6,644 nucleotides of DNA from Pseudomonadota bacterium (GTDB lineage: Bacteria > Pseudomonadota > Alphaproteobacteria > Rhizobiales > Xanthobacteraceae): the NCBI GenBank assembly GCA_023388935.1, contig JAEWFG010000273.1:1-6644 (forward strand), written 5' to 3'. This document shows, piece by piece, positions 1 to 6,600 of the stretch (its first letter is position 1; the number at the start of each line of letters is the position of its first letter). The notes below the pieces were generated by a model. That model had not been told where the DNA came from. It did not search any database and worked only from the letters and a program-made list of their open reading frames with translations. Made by a program: the position numbers and the translations under genes.

Positions 1-182
1 AGGACGCCAAGCGCGTCGGTCGCCAGATCCGCGCCGGCAACGTCAACCTCCAGGGCGTGCCCAACGACCGCACCGCGCCGTTCGGCGGCTACAAGCAGTC
101 GGGCAACGGCCGCGAGTGGGGCAAGTACGGCCTCGAGGATTTTCTCGAAGTGAAGGCCGTCGCCGGGTTCAACGCGGCGTAA
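1..182 (+). CDS. Aldehyde dehydrogenase family protein, C-terminal fragment (5' end outside window)
   Basis: The reading frame starts at base 3 and gives the last 59 residues before a TAA stop at 180-182. It holds the typical aldehyde dehydrogenase C-terminal signature PFGGYKQSGNGRE, followed by the YGLEDFLEVKAV segment that forms the oligomerisation strand and part of the substrate tunnel in this NAD(P)-dependent superfamily. The family oxidises aldehydes to carboxylic acids in the cytoplasm. The catalytic Cys and Glu lie upstream of the window, so activity and substrate cannot be judged. Given the sugar-acid genes downstream, a semialdehyde dehydrogenase (for example for alpha-ketoglutarate semialdehyde) is possible, but this is inference. 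A strong terminator follows 24 bases after the stop, so this gene ends its transcription unit and converges on the lactonase gene. Confidence 0.92.
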   Translation, partial: DAKRVGRQIRAGNVNLQGVPNDRTAPFGGYKQSGNGREWGKYGLEDFLEVKAVAGFNAA

Positions 183-205
183 GCCTCATCGTCTGAACAG
201 AGATG

Positions 206-239
206 ACGCCGGAGCGGGAATCCGCTCCGGCGTTTTTTG
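206..239 (+). terminator. Intrinsic (Rho-independent) terminator of the aldehyde dehydrogenase gene
   Basis: A perfect, GC-rich stem pairs 206-217 with 222-233 (ACGCCGGAGCGG with CCGCTCCGGCGT) around the four-base loop GAAT. Six T residues (233-238) follow on the + strand. The minus side of the stem has no T-run, so it should work mainly for the + strand gene. Confidence 0.93.
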
Positions 240-304
240 TTTGAGCCCTCGTCATTGCGAGGAGCGAAGTGACGAAGCAATCCAGAAATCGTCTCCCTTC
301 CGTC

Positions 305-339
305 ATTCCGGGGCGTCGCGAAAGCGACGAGCCCGGAAT
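305..339. repeat. Hairpin unit within the repeat mosaic, GAAA loop
   Basis: ATTCCGGG (305-312) pairs with CCCGGAAT (332-339), and CGTCGC (314-319) pairs with GCGACG (324-329). The loop is GAAA (320-323), a GNRA tetraloop if transcribed. A small bulge separates the two stem parts. Confidence 0.8.
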
Positions 340-377
340 CCATTCGTCCACGGATTCCGTCGCACGATGGATTCTCA

Positions 378-395
378 GGTGCGCAATTGCGCACC
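378..395. repeat. Perfect 18-base palindrome inside the repeat mosaic
   Basis: GGTGCGCAATTGCGCACC is its own reverse complement. It lies in the centre-right part of the folded block bounded by 302-310 and 423-431. It could be a protein-binding site or a hairpin core, but as part of a dispersed repeat it should not be read as a gene-specific operator. Confidence 0.8.
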
Positions 396-433
396 GTAGC
401 TCGCGCCGAAGAGGGCGCGCCTCGGAATGACGA

Positions 434-481
434 GCGAAGCAATCCAGAATCCCTTCTCGGAGACAGTCTGGATTGCTTCGC
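434..481. repeat. Inverted repeat downstream of the lactonase gene
   Basis: GCGAAGCAATCCAGA (434-448) is followed by its exact reverse complement at 467-481, with an 18-base spacer. The right arm lies 28 bases beyond the lactonase stop (509-511 on the minus strand). The RNA would fold into a 15-bp stem at the 3' end of that message. No T-run follows on the minus strand, so it is more likely an RNA-stabilising or attenuating repeat than a classic intrinsic terminator. Confidence 0.75.
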
Positions 482-508
482 TTCGCTCGCACTGACGGCG
501 GAGCGAGA

Positions 509-1477
<969 letters not shown>

Positions 1478-1532
1478 GTGCAGTTCTCGTTGTTGCGTTC
1501 CCTCTGCCCAAATCTGCTATCATCAGTGATCC

Positions 1533-1551
1533 GCGACCGCAAATCGGTCGC
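1533..1551. promoter_or_regulatory. Candidate operator or 5'-UTR hairpin: 7-base inverted repeat with 5-base spacer
   Basis: GCGACCG (1533-1539) and CGGTCGC (1545-1551) are exact reverse complements around CAAAT. The element lies in the 91-base gap between the divergent lactonase and dehydrogenase genes, 17 bases before the dehydrogenase ATG and just upstream of its ribosome binding site (GAGGA, 1559-1563). Its size and position suit a dimeric repressor controlling both genes. A weak -10-like TATCAT lies at 1518-1523. No regulator gene is in the window, so the binding protein is unknown. Confidence 0.45.
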
Positions 1552-1568
1552 CAAATACGAGGAAAGAC

Positions 1569-2393
1569 ATGCCGCGCATCTTGATGACGGGAGCTTCGGG
1601 CGGGATCGGAACGCGCCTGCGAAAACTGCTGCCGCCGATCTATCCGGACCTCCTGCTCAGCGATATCCGTGAGCCCGCCGATCTCGGCCCCAACGAGAAG
1701 TTCAAGGCGGCGGACCTGTCCGACATGGCGCAGGTCGAGGCGATCTGTGAAGGCGTCGACGGCATCATCCATTTCGGCGGCTATTCGGTCGAGGGCCCTT
1801 GGGACGACATCCTCCAGGCCAACATCATCGGCGGCTACAATCTGTTCGAGGCGGCACGCAAGAAGGGCGTCAAGCGCGTGGTCTTCGCGTCCTCGAACCA
1901 TGCCGTCGGATTCTATCCGCGCCACCACAAGATCGGGACCGACGTCACGGCGCGCCCCGACAGCCGCTATGGCGTCAGCAAGGTGTTCGGCGAGGCGGTC
2001 GGCGCACTCTATGCCGACAAGCATGGCCTGAAGGTGACCTGCCTTCGCATCGGCAATTTCGGCGACGTGCCGCTCGACCAGCGCCGGCTCGCGATCTGGC
2101 TGAAGCCCGAGGATTTGGTTCAACTCTGTCAGATCGGGCTCGAGCATCCCGATATCCATTTCGAGGTCTTCTACGGTGCCTCCCTCAACGAGCGCGCCTG
2201 GTGGGACAACCACCGCGCTTACGAATTCGGCTATCGCCCGACCGGCCGCGCCGAGGATTTTCGCGAGCACGCGGTGGCCGGGCAGGCCAAGCTGAAGCCC
2301 GATCCGATCGGTGACCACTACCAGGGCGGCCCGTTCTGCAGCAACGAGTTCGATGGCGACGCGAGCCGCATCATCGACTGGAATGAGCGCTAG
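1569..2393 (+). CDS. NAD(P)-dependent dehydrogenase, uronate dehydrogenase type (extended SDR family)
   Basis: The 274-residue protein begins with a Rossmann nucleotide-binding motif, TGASGGIG (7-14), with Asp32 at the end of the second strand, which favours NAD over NADP. The SDR catalytic pair is Tyr134 and Lys138 (YGVSK), with FASSNH at 106-111 supplying the catalytic Ser109. From memory it closely tracks Agrobacterium uronate dehydrogenase (EC 1.1.1.203) throughout: DGIIHFGGYSVEGP, ILQANIIGGYNLFEAAR, ARPDSRYGVSK. Expected active-site positions line up at a constant offset of two residues, including Arg172, the equivalent of the arginine that holds the uronate carboxylate. One difference is Asn163 where I expect Ser. 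The enzyme would oxidise D-galacturonate or D-glucuronate to the aldarolactone, fitting the divergent lactonase. GAGGA at 1559-1563, five bases before the ATG, supports the start. Another aldose or sugar-acid substrate remains possible. Confidence 0.88.
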   Translation: MPRILMTGASGGIGTRLRKLLPPIYPDLLLSDIREPADLGPNEKFKAADLSDMAQVEAICEGVDGIIHFGGYSVEGPWDDILQANIIGGYNLFEAARKKGVKRVVFASSNHAVGFYPRHHKIGTDVTARPDSRYGVSKVFGEAVGALYADKHGLKVTCLRIGNFGDVPLDQRRLAIWLKPEDLVQLCQIGLEHPDIHFEVFYGASLNERAWWDNHRAYEFGYRPTGRAEDFREHAVAGQAKLKPDPIGDHYQGGPFCSNEFDGDASRIIDWNER

Positions 2394-2406
2394 GCAATGG
2401 ATTGAA

Positions 2407-2448
2407 CGCGTTGAGAGCGGCCGAGTGTCTGCCAGGTCGCTCAACGCG
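2407..2448. repeat. Inverted repeat just downstream of the uronate dehydrogenase-like gene
   Basis: CGCGTTGAG (2407-2415) is followed by its exact reverse complement CTCAACGCG (2440-2448) with a 24-base spacer, starting 14 bases after the stop codon. It could form a 3'-end stem for the preceding message. There is no T-run, so I do not call it an intrinsic terminator. Confidence 0.4.
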
Positions 2449-2546
2449 GAAAGTACTTGCTCACCAGCGCATGTCTTGGAATGGCCGCCATTGGCGCCGC
2501 GCAGAGACTAGATGTTGCCTGCGGGGGCTCACAGAATTTGGCAGCG

Positions 2547-2567
2547 GGTTAGTCAAGTTAACTGACC
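2547..2567. promoter_or_regulatory. Candidate operator: 21-base imperfect palindrome upstream of the Bug receptor gene
   Basis: In 2547-2567, eight of ten base pairs are symmetric around a central G at 2557 (half-sites GGTTAGTCAA and TTAACTGACC). It lies 66 bases before the receptor start codon, a usual place for a repressor or activator site. The regulator is unknown, and the match could be chance. Confidence 0.35.
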
Positions 2568-2633
2568 GAACTCGAGTGCCATATGCAGAAACGGCTTGTT
2601 TAGTGATAGCGTTCGGCGGAACGGGAGGACGCC

Positions 2634-3614
2634 ATGAACCTTCTCCGTCGACTATGTCTGCGAGCGGCGGTCGGCGTTGCCGCGCTGTACGCTTCATGGC
2701 GATCTGTCGCTGCGCAGAGCTATCCGGTGAGACCGGTGCGGATAATCGTGCCGTTCGGACCTGGTGGAAACGCTGACCTCTTGGGGCGCATCCTCGCCGA
2801 AAGGCTCTCGGAGCGGATCGGGCAGCAGTTCTATATCGAGAACATCGGCGGCGCCGGCGGCAACATCGGCATGGGCCGCGCGGCTCTGGCGGCGGCAGAC
2901 GGATATACAATGCTGGTCGCGGTGCCGAGCTACGTGACGAATCCGCTCCTGTACGACAACGTCCCGTATGACGCTCACAAATCATTCGATCCGGTGACGC
3001 TCGCGGTCAGTACAACCATCGTGCTTGCGCTATGTCCTGCCGTACCGGCACAGACTATTGACGACCTGATCGCGCTCATCAGAGTTGGTCCCGGCAAATA
3101 TAACTACGCGACGGCAGGAGTGGGATCGCCAGGCCATCTGCTGGGGGAGATGTTGCGCCAGTCTCTCAATCTCGACCTGGTGCACATACCGTACAACAGT
3201 GCGGCGTTAGCGATGGCTTCGACGATTGGAGGCCACACGTCGATGTGCCTCGCCGCGCCGGCGCCGATCGTGCAGGAGGTCAAGGAAGGTAATCTGCGCG
3301 CGCTTGCGGTCGCGTACCGGAAACGGCTGCGGGCGCTCCCGAGCGTCCCGACCATGGCCGAGGCTGGCCATCCTGAGATCGAGTTTGACAATTGGTTCGG
3401 CGTCTTCGTCCCGGCCGGAACGCCTCGCGAGATCATCGCGTATCTCAATCGGGCGATCGCCGAAAGCATGAGGGAGTCCGACGTAAGAGGACGATTGGAA
3501 GAACTCGGGTTCGCTCCTGTCGGTAGCACACCAGAGGAATTTGCTGCACAGATCGGAACCGAACTAGAGAAATGGGCCAATGTGATCAGGATGGCCAAGA
3601 TCAGGGTGCAATGA
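2634..3614 (+). CDS. Bug/TctC-family periplasmic solute-binding protein (tripartite tricarboxylate transporter receptor)
   Basis: The 326-residue product starts with an export signal: Arg5 and Arg6, a hydrophobic stretch at about 11-20, and a likely signal peptidase I cut after VAA27, giving a mature protein beginning QSYPVRPVRIIVPFGPGG. This opening, the following ADLLGRILAERL, and the NIGGAGGNIGMGRAA segment (70-84) are hallmarks of Bug receptors, which bind carboxylates in the periplasm for TctAB-type permeases or for sensing. Further family features are PYNSAALAMASTIGGHTSM (186-204), LRALAV (221-226), LPSVPTMAEAG (235-245) and VPAGTPREI (259-267). GGGAGGA at 2623-2629 lies four bases from the ATG. 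No TctA or TctB gene adjoins it, so it looks like one of the many orphan Bug receptors. In-frame ATA (Ile37, Ile185) and TTA (Leu192) codons and lower GC set it apart from its neighbours. The ligand is unknown. Confidence 0.93.
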   Translation: MNLLRRLCLRAAVGVAALYASWRSVAAQSYPVRPVRIIVPFGPGGNADLLGRILAERLSERIGQQFYIENIGGAGGNIGMGRAALAAADGYTMLVAVPSYVTNPLLYDNVPYDAHKSFDPVTLAVSTTIVLALCPAVPAQTIDDLIALIRVGPGKYNYATAGVGSPGHLLGEMLRQSLNLDLVHIPYNSAALAMASTIGGHTSMCLAAPAPIVQEVKEGNLRALAVAYRKRLRALPSVPTMAEAGHPEIEFDNWFGVFVPAGTPREIIAYLNRAIAESMRESDVRGRLEELGFAPVGSTPEEFAAQIGTELEKWANVIRMAKIRVQ

Positions 3615-3661
3615 GATCCGGTTAGAACTCGTAGGGGCACATCAGGATTGGCTTATATACT

Positions 3662-3677
3662 GGACATGACGATGTCC
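3662..3677. repeat. Small hairpin in the gap between receptor and dehydratase genes
   Basis: GGACAT (3662-3667) and ATGTCC (3672-3677) are exact reverse complements with a GACG loop. It begins 48 bases after the receptor stop. Without a T-run it is a weak terminator candidate and may be chance. Confidence 0.3.
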
Positions 3678-3730
3678 GCTGAGCCTTGGTCGCCTTCCTA
3701 TAAAATGGGATGTTGCCCGGACCAGTCTTA

Positions 3731-3759
3731 TTGACAATCGGGGGGCAGGCTGTACCACA
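3731..3759 (+). promoter_or_regulatory. Possible promoter for the dehydratase-receptor operon
   Basis: A perfect sigma-70 -35 consensus TTGACA lies at 3731-3736. A poor -10 candidate, TACCAC, follows 16 bases later (3753-3758), directly after a TG. The AT-richer 3601-3780 gap suits a promoter, but the -10 match is weak, as is common in alphaproteobacteria. A transcript from here would start just before the GAAGGAG ribosome binding site. Confidence 0.3.
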
Positions 3760-3770
3760 ATGGCAAATTG

Positions 3771-3777
3771 GAAGGAG
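3771..3777 (+). promoter_or_regulatory. Ribosome binding site that sets the dehydratase start
   Basis: GAAGGAG is a near-perfect Shine-Dalgarno sequence. It lies four bases before ATG 3782 and seven before the tandem ATG 3785. An in-frame ATG further upstream at 3710 has no such site and would add 24 residues not expected in the family, so the start is placed at 3782 or 3785. Confidence 0.8.
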
Positions 3778-3781
3778 TAGC

Positions 3782-5515
3782 ATGATGACGAGTGGCTTGC
3801 GCAAGGGTTTGACGAGCTATGGCGACGCCGGCTTCTCGCTGTTCCTGCGCAAGGCGTTCATCAAGGCCATGGGCTATTCCGACGACGCGCTCGAGCGCCC
3901 GATCGTCGGCATCACCAACACCTATAGCGACTACAACCCGTGCCACGGCAACGTGCCTGACATCATCGAGGCCGCAAAGCGCGGTGTGATGCTGTCCGGT
4001 GCGATGCCTTTCGTGTTCCCGACCATCTCGATCGCCGAGAGCTTTGCGCATCCGACCTCGATGTACCTGCGCAATCTGATGGCGATGGACACCGAGGAAA
4101 TGATCCGGGCACAGCCGATGGATTCGGTGATCGTTATCGGCGGCTGCGACAAGACCTTGCCTGCGCAGGTCATGGCCGCGATCAGCGCCGATCTGCCGAC
4201 CGTCGTCATTCCAGTCGGCCCCATGGTGGTCGGCCATCACAAGGGCGAGGTGCTCGGCGCCTGCACCGACTGCCGCAGGCTGTGGGCAAAATATCGCGCC
4301 GGTGACATGGACGACGCCGAGATCGAGGCGGTGAATGGACGCCTCGCGCCGTCGGTCGGGACCTGCATGGTGATGGGCACGGCCTCCACCATGGCCTGCA
4401 TGATTGAAGCCATGGGCCTCTCGCTGCCGATGAGCGCGACGATCCCGGCGCCGCATGCCGAGCGCTTCCGTCTTGCGGAAGCGAGCGGCAGGGTTGCGGC
4501 CGAGATGGCAAAGACCAAGGGACCGAAGCCGAGCGACTTGCTGACGCCGGCCTCCTTCAAGAACGCGCAGGTCGTGCTCCAGGCGATCGGCGGCTCGACC
4601 AACGGCCTGATCCATTTGACGGCGATGGCGCATCGCTCGCCGCACCGGCTCGATCTCGAGGCCTTCGACCAGATCGGCCGCGAGGTGCCGGTGCTGGTCG
4701 ACCTCAAGCCCTCCGGCGAGCATTACATGGAGCATTTCCATCACGCCGGCGGCGTACCGAAACTGTTGGCGCAACTCGGCGATCTCATCGATCTCGACGC
4801 GACGACGATCACGGGCCGGACGCTGCGCGATGTCGTTGCGAATGCGGAAGACGTGCCGGGCCAGGATGCGATCCGTCCGCGCGACAATCCAATCAAGAAG
4901 GAAGGTGGCCTCGCCATCCTCCACGGCAATCTCGCGCCGCGCGGCGCGGTCATCAAGCAGTCGGCTGCCAGCCCGAAACTCTTGCAGCACACCGGTCGTG
5001 CGGTGGTGTTCGAATCCGTCGAGGACATGACCTTGCGGGTCGACGATCCCGATCTCGACGTAACCGCCGATGACGTGCTGGTGCTGCGCAATGCCGGCCC
5101 GAAGGGTGCGCCCGGCATGCCCGAGGCGGGCTACCTGCCGATCCCGAAGAAGCTCGCGCGCGGCGGCACGAAGGACATGGTGCGCATTTCGGATGCGCGC
5201 ATGAGCGGTACCGCGTTCGGCACCATCGTTCTCCACATTACGCCGGAATCCGCCGTCGGCGGACCGCTTGCACTGGTGCAGAACGGCGACATGATCCGCC
5301 TGGATGTTGCCAAGCGCAGCATCGAACTGCTGGTCGATGCCGCGGAGCTGGAGCGGCGGCGCGCCACGCTGAAGCCGGCCGCTACGCCGGACGAGGCACG
5401 GCGTGGCTACGCTTGGCTGTTCAACGAGACCATCATGCAGGCCGACGAGGGCTGCGACTTCGATTTCATGCAGAGGACTGGCAAGAAGACTGAGCAGAAA
5501 ACTGAGAGAGGCTGA
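3782..5515 (+). CDS. IlvD/Edd-family Fe-S dehydratase, sugar-acid (aldonate) dehydratase type
   Basis: From ATG 3782 the product is 577 residues, the usual size for pentonate/hexonate dehydratases of the IlvD/Edd family (about 570-600). These cytoplasmic enzymes use an Fe-S cluster and Mg2+ to remove water from sugar acids, giving 2-keto-3-deoxy acids. Three cluster cysteines are in place: Cys54 (NPCHGN), Cys122 (GGCDKT) and Cys195 (GTCMVMGTAST). Mg2+ ligands are Glu86, Asp123 and Glu448, with Lys124 the likely carbamylated lysine, and Ser475 in RMSGTAFG the likely catalytic base. From memory these positions sit at a constant offset of five from the L-arabinonate dehydratase of Rhizobium leguminosarum, favouring a sugar-acid enzyme over the dihydroxyacid dehydratase of valine/isoleucine synthesis. 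The substrate (arabinonate, xylonate, galactonate, fuconate or an aldarate) is not settled. The C-terminus is a charged tail (GKKTEQKTERG). The TRAP receptor gene follows after 53 bases, probably in the same operon. Confidence 0.92.
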   Translation: MMTSGLRKGLTSYGDAGFSLFLRKAFIKAMGYSDDALERPIVGITNTYSDYNPCHGNVPDIIEAAKRGVMLSGAMPFVFPTISIAESFAHPTSMYLRNLMAMDTEEMIRAQPMDSVIVIGGCDKTLPAQVMAAISADLPTVVIPVGPMVVGHHKGEVLGACTDCRRLWAKYRAGDMDDAEIEAVNGRLAPSVGTCMVMGTASTMACMIEAMGLSLPMSATIPAPHAERFRLAEASGRVAAEMAKTKGPKPSDLLTPASFKNAQVVLQAIGGSTNGLIHLTAMAHRSPHRLDLEAFDQIGREVPVLVDLKPSGEHYMEHFHHAGGVPKLLAQLGDLIDLDATTITGRTLRDVVANAEDVPGQDAIRPRDNPIKKEGGLAILHGNLAPRGAVIKQSAASPKLLQHTGRAVVFESVEDMTLRVDDPDLDVTADDVLVLRNAGPKGAPGMPEAGYLPIPKKLARGGTKDMVRISDARMSGTAFGTIVLHITPESAVGGPLALVQNGDMIRLDVAKRSIELLVDAAELERRRATLKPAATPDEARRGYAWLFNETIMQADEGCDFDFMQRTGKKTEQKTERG

Positions 5516-5568
5516 TCAACCAGCGCTCAGACCGCTAAAGCGGCGGGCGATCAAAACAGGGGGAAACG

Positions 5569-6564
5569 ATGATTGCACGATCCATGCGTGGGTTGGTGGC
5601 GGCCGCCGCTGTCCTGTTCGTCGCCGGGGCCGGGGCGCAGGAGGTGAAGCACTATCGCTTCGCCTATGACCAGCCGCGCAACACCGGCTATTCGATCGCG
5701 GGCGACCTCTTTGCCGACAAGCTCAAGGAATTGAGCAAGGGCACCATGATCATCGATCAGTATCCGGGCGCGCAGCTCGGGCAGGAGCCGCAGGTGCTCC
5801 AGCTGGTGAAATCCGGCGACATCGAATTTTCGATCATCTCCTCGGCCAACACTGCGACGATCTCTCCCCAGGCCGGCGTGATGTCGCTGCACTACCTGTT
5901 CCGCGATGAAAACCACGTGATCAAGGGGCTTGCCGATCCCCGCGTGTTCGAAGCGCTCAAGACCATGATCGACGAGACCACGCAGGGCCTGCACGTGATC
6001 GCGACGGGTTCGCAGGGCGTGCGCCACATGTACTCCAAGAAGGAAATCCATAACGTCGGCGACATCAAAGGCCTGAAAGTCCGCGTGCAGGCGACCGCGA
6101 CCGAGGACACCATGTTTCCGGCCTATGGCGCCCAGACCGTGCACATGCCGTTCGGTAGCGTCTACACCTCGTTGCAAACGGGTGTGGTCGACGTAGCTGA
6201 GAACAGCATCAACGTCTACCTCGTCAACAAGCACTACGAGGTTGCCCCCGTCCTGAACATCACCGAGCACGAGGCCAACAACGCGCTGGTGTTCGTCTCC
6301 GACAAGCTCTGGCAAAGCCTGTCCGCCGAACAAAAGCAGTGGGTGCAGACCGCGGCGAACGAGGTCAGCGCGAAGGAACCGAAAATGGCGTTCGACCTCG
6401 AACGCACCGCGGCAGAGAAGCTGAAGAAGATGGGTGTCAAGGTCGTCGACAACGTCGACAAGAAAAGCTTTGCGGCGATCGCCGATCCCTACCTCGACAA
6501 GCTCGCCAAGGAGCTCGGCCCGCATGCCGAGAAGATCAAGGACCTGATCCGGTCGATCAACTAG
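5569..6564 (+). CDS. TRAP transporter solute-binding protein, DctP family
   Basis: The 331-residue protein has an N-terminal signal peptide (Arg4, Arg7, hydrophobic 9-20, likely cut after AGA23), so it is periplasmic. The mature part has the DctP fold signatures: a first beta strand HYRFAY with a following helix, GAQLGQEPQVLQLVKSGDIEF (67-87), the carboxylate-binding region around Arg152 (GVRHMYS) and Arg172 (IKGLKVRVQ), and SLQTGVVDVAENS (201-213) with Asn212. It captures an organic acid for a DctQM sodium-coupled permease. Co-transcription with the dehydratase suggests that the ligand is the sugar acid, or its precursor, broken down by that enzyme. AGGGGGA at 5558-5564 lies four bases before the chosen ATG; a second ATG at 5584 lacks a site. 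No DctQ or DctM gene begins in the 80 bases left, and a repeat follows the stop. Confidence 0.94.
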   Translation: MIARSMRGLVAAAAVLFVAGAGAQEVKHYRFAYDQPRNTGYSIAGDLFADKLKELSKGTMIIDQYPGAQLGQEPQVLQLVKSGDIEFSIISSANTATISPQAGVMSLHYLFRDENHVIKGLADPRVFEALKTMIDETTQGLHVIATGSQGVRHMYSKKEIHNVGDIKGLKVRVQATATEDTMFPAYGAQTVHMPFGSVYTSLQTGVVDVAENSINVYLVNKHYEVAPVLNITEHEANNALVFVSDKLWQSLSAEQKQWVQTAANEVSAKEPKMAFDLERTAAEKLKKMGVKVVDNVDKKSFAAIADPYLDKLAKELGPHAEKIKDLIRSIN

Positions 6565-6600
6565 CGTGAAGGAATTAGGCTCGGTCAGTTGTCGGGGGTC

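Larger units (their letters stand above)
251..489. repeat. Mosaic of Bradyrhizobium-type intergenic palindromic repeats
   Basis: This gene-free stretch between two converging genes is built of nested palindromes. The motif CGAAGCAATCCAGA occurs at 273-286 and 435-448 in direct orientation, and its reverse complement at 467-480. GTCATTCCG (302-310) has its reverse complement CGGAATGAC at 423-431, bracketing a folded block. Inside the block GAATCCAT (336-343) pairs with ATGGATTC (367-374). I recognise these phrases as a high-copy repeat family of Bradyrhizobium and Rhodopseudomonas; that is from memory. Such elements sit between genes and may protect mRNA 3' ends or aid termination. Open frames through it are artefacts of the repeat. 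Confidence 0.85.

Noticed and set aside
2402..2776. Plus-strand frame of 124 codons at the receptor's 5' end
   Set aside because: It overlaps the signal-peptide region of the Bug receptor in another frame. The translation is Arg/Cys-rich and resembles no protein I know.
3699..3706. TATAAAAT as a -10 box
   Set aside because: No acceptable -35 lies 15-19 bases upstream (the sequence there is CCGCTG-like), and the better TTGACA element lies downstream of it.
3728..5236. Minus-strand frame of 502 codons opposite the dehydratase
   Set aside because: It is antisense to a gene with all its catalytic residues. The product is rich in His, Arg and Ala with no recognisable domain, and no ribosome binding site or promoter context supports it.
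5532..5543. Small CCGCT-AA-AGCGG hairpin between the dehydratase and TRAP receptor genes
   Set aside because: It has only four or five pairs and an almost absent loop. It is too weak to call a terminator, and the 53-base gap fits a continuous operon.
5551..6525. Minus-strand frame of 324 codons opposite the TRAP receptor
   Set aside because: It is the antisense shadow of a convincing DctP gene. The translation is low-complexity Val/Asp/Leu/His-rich without family motifs.
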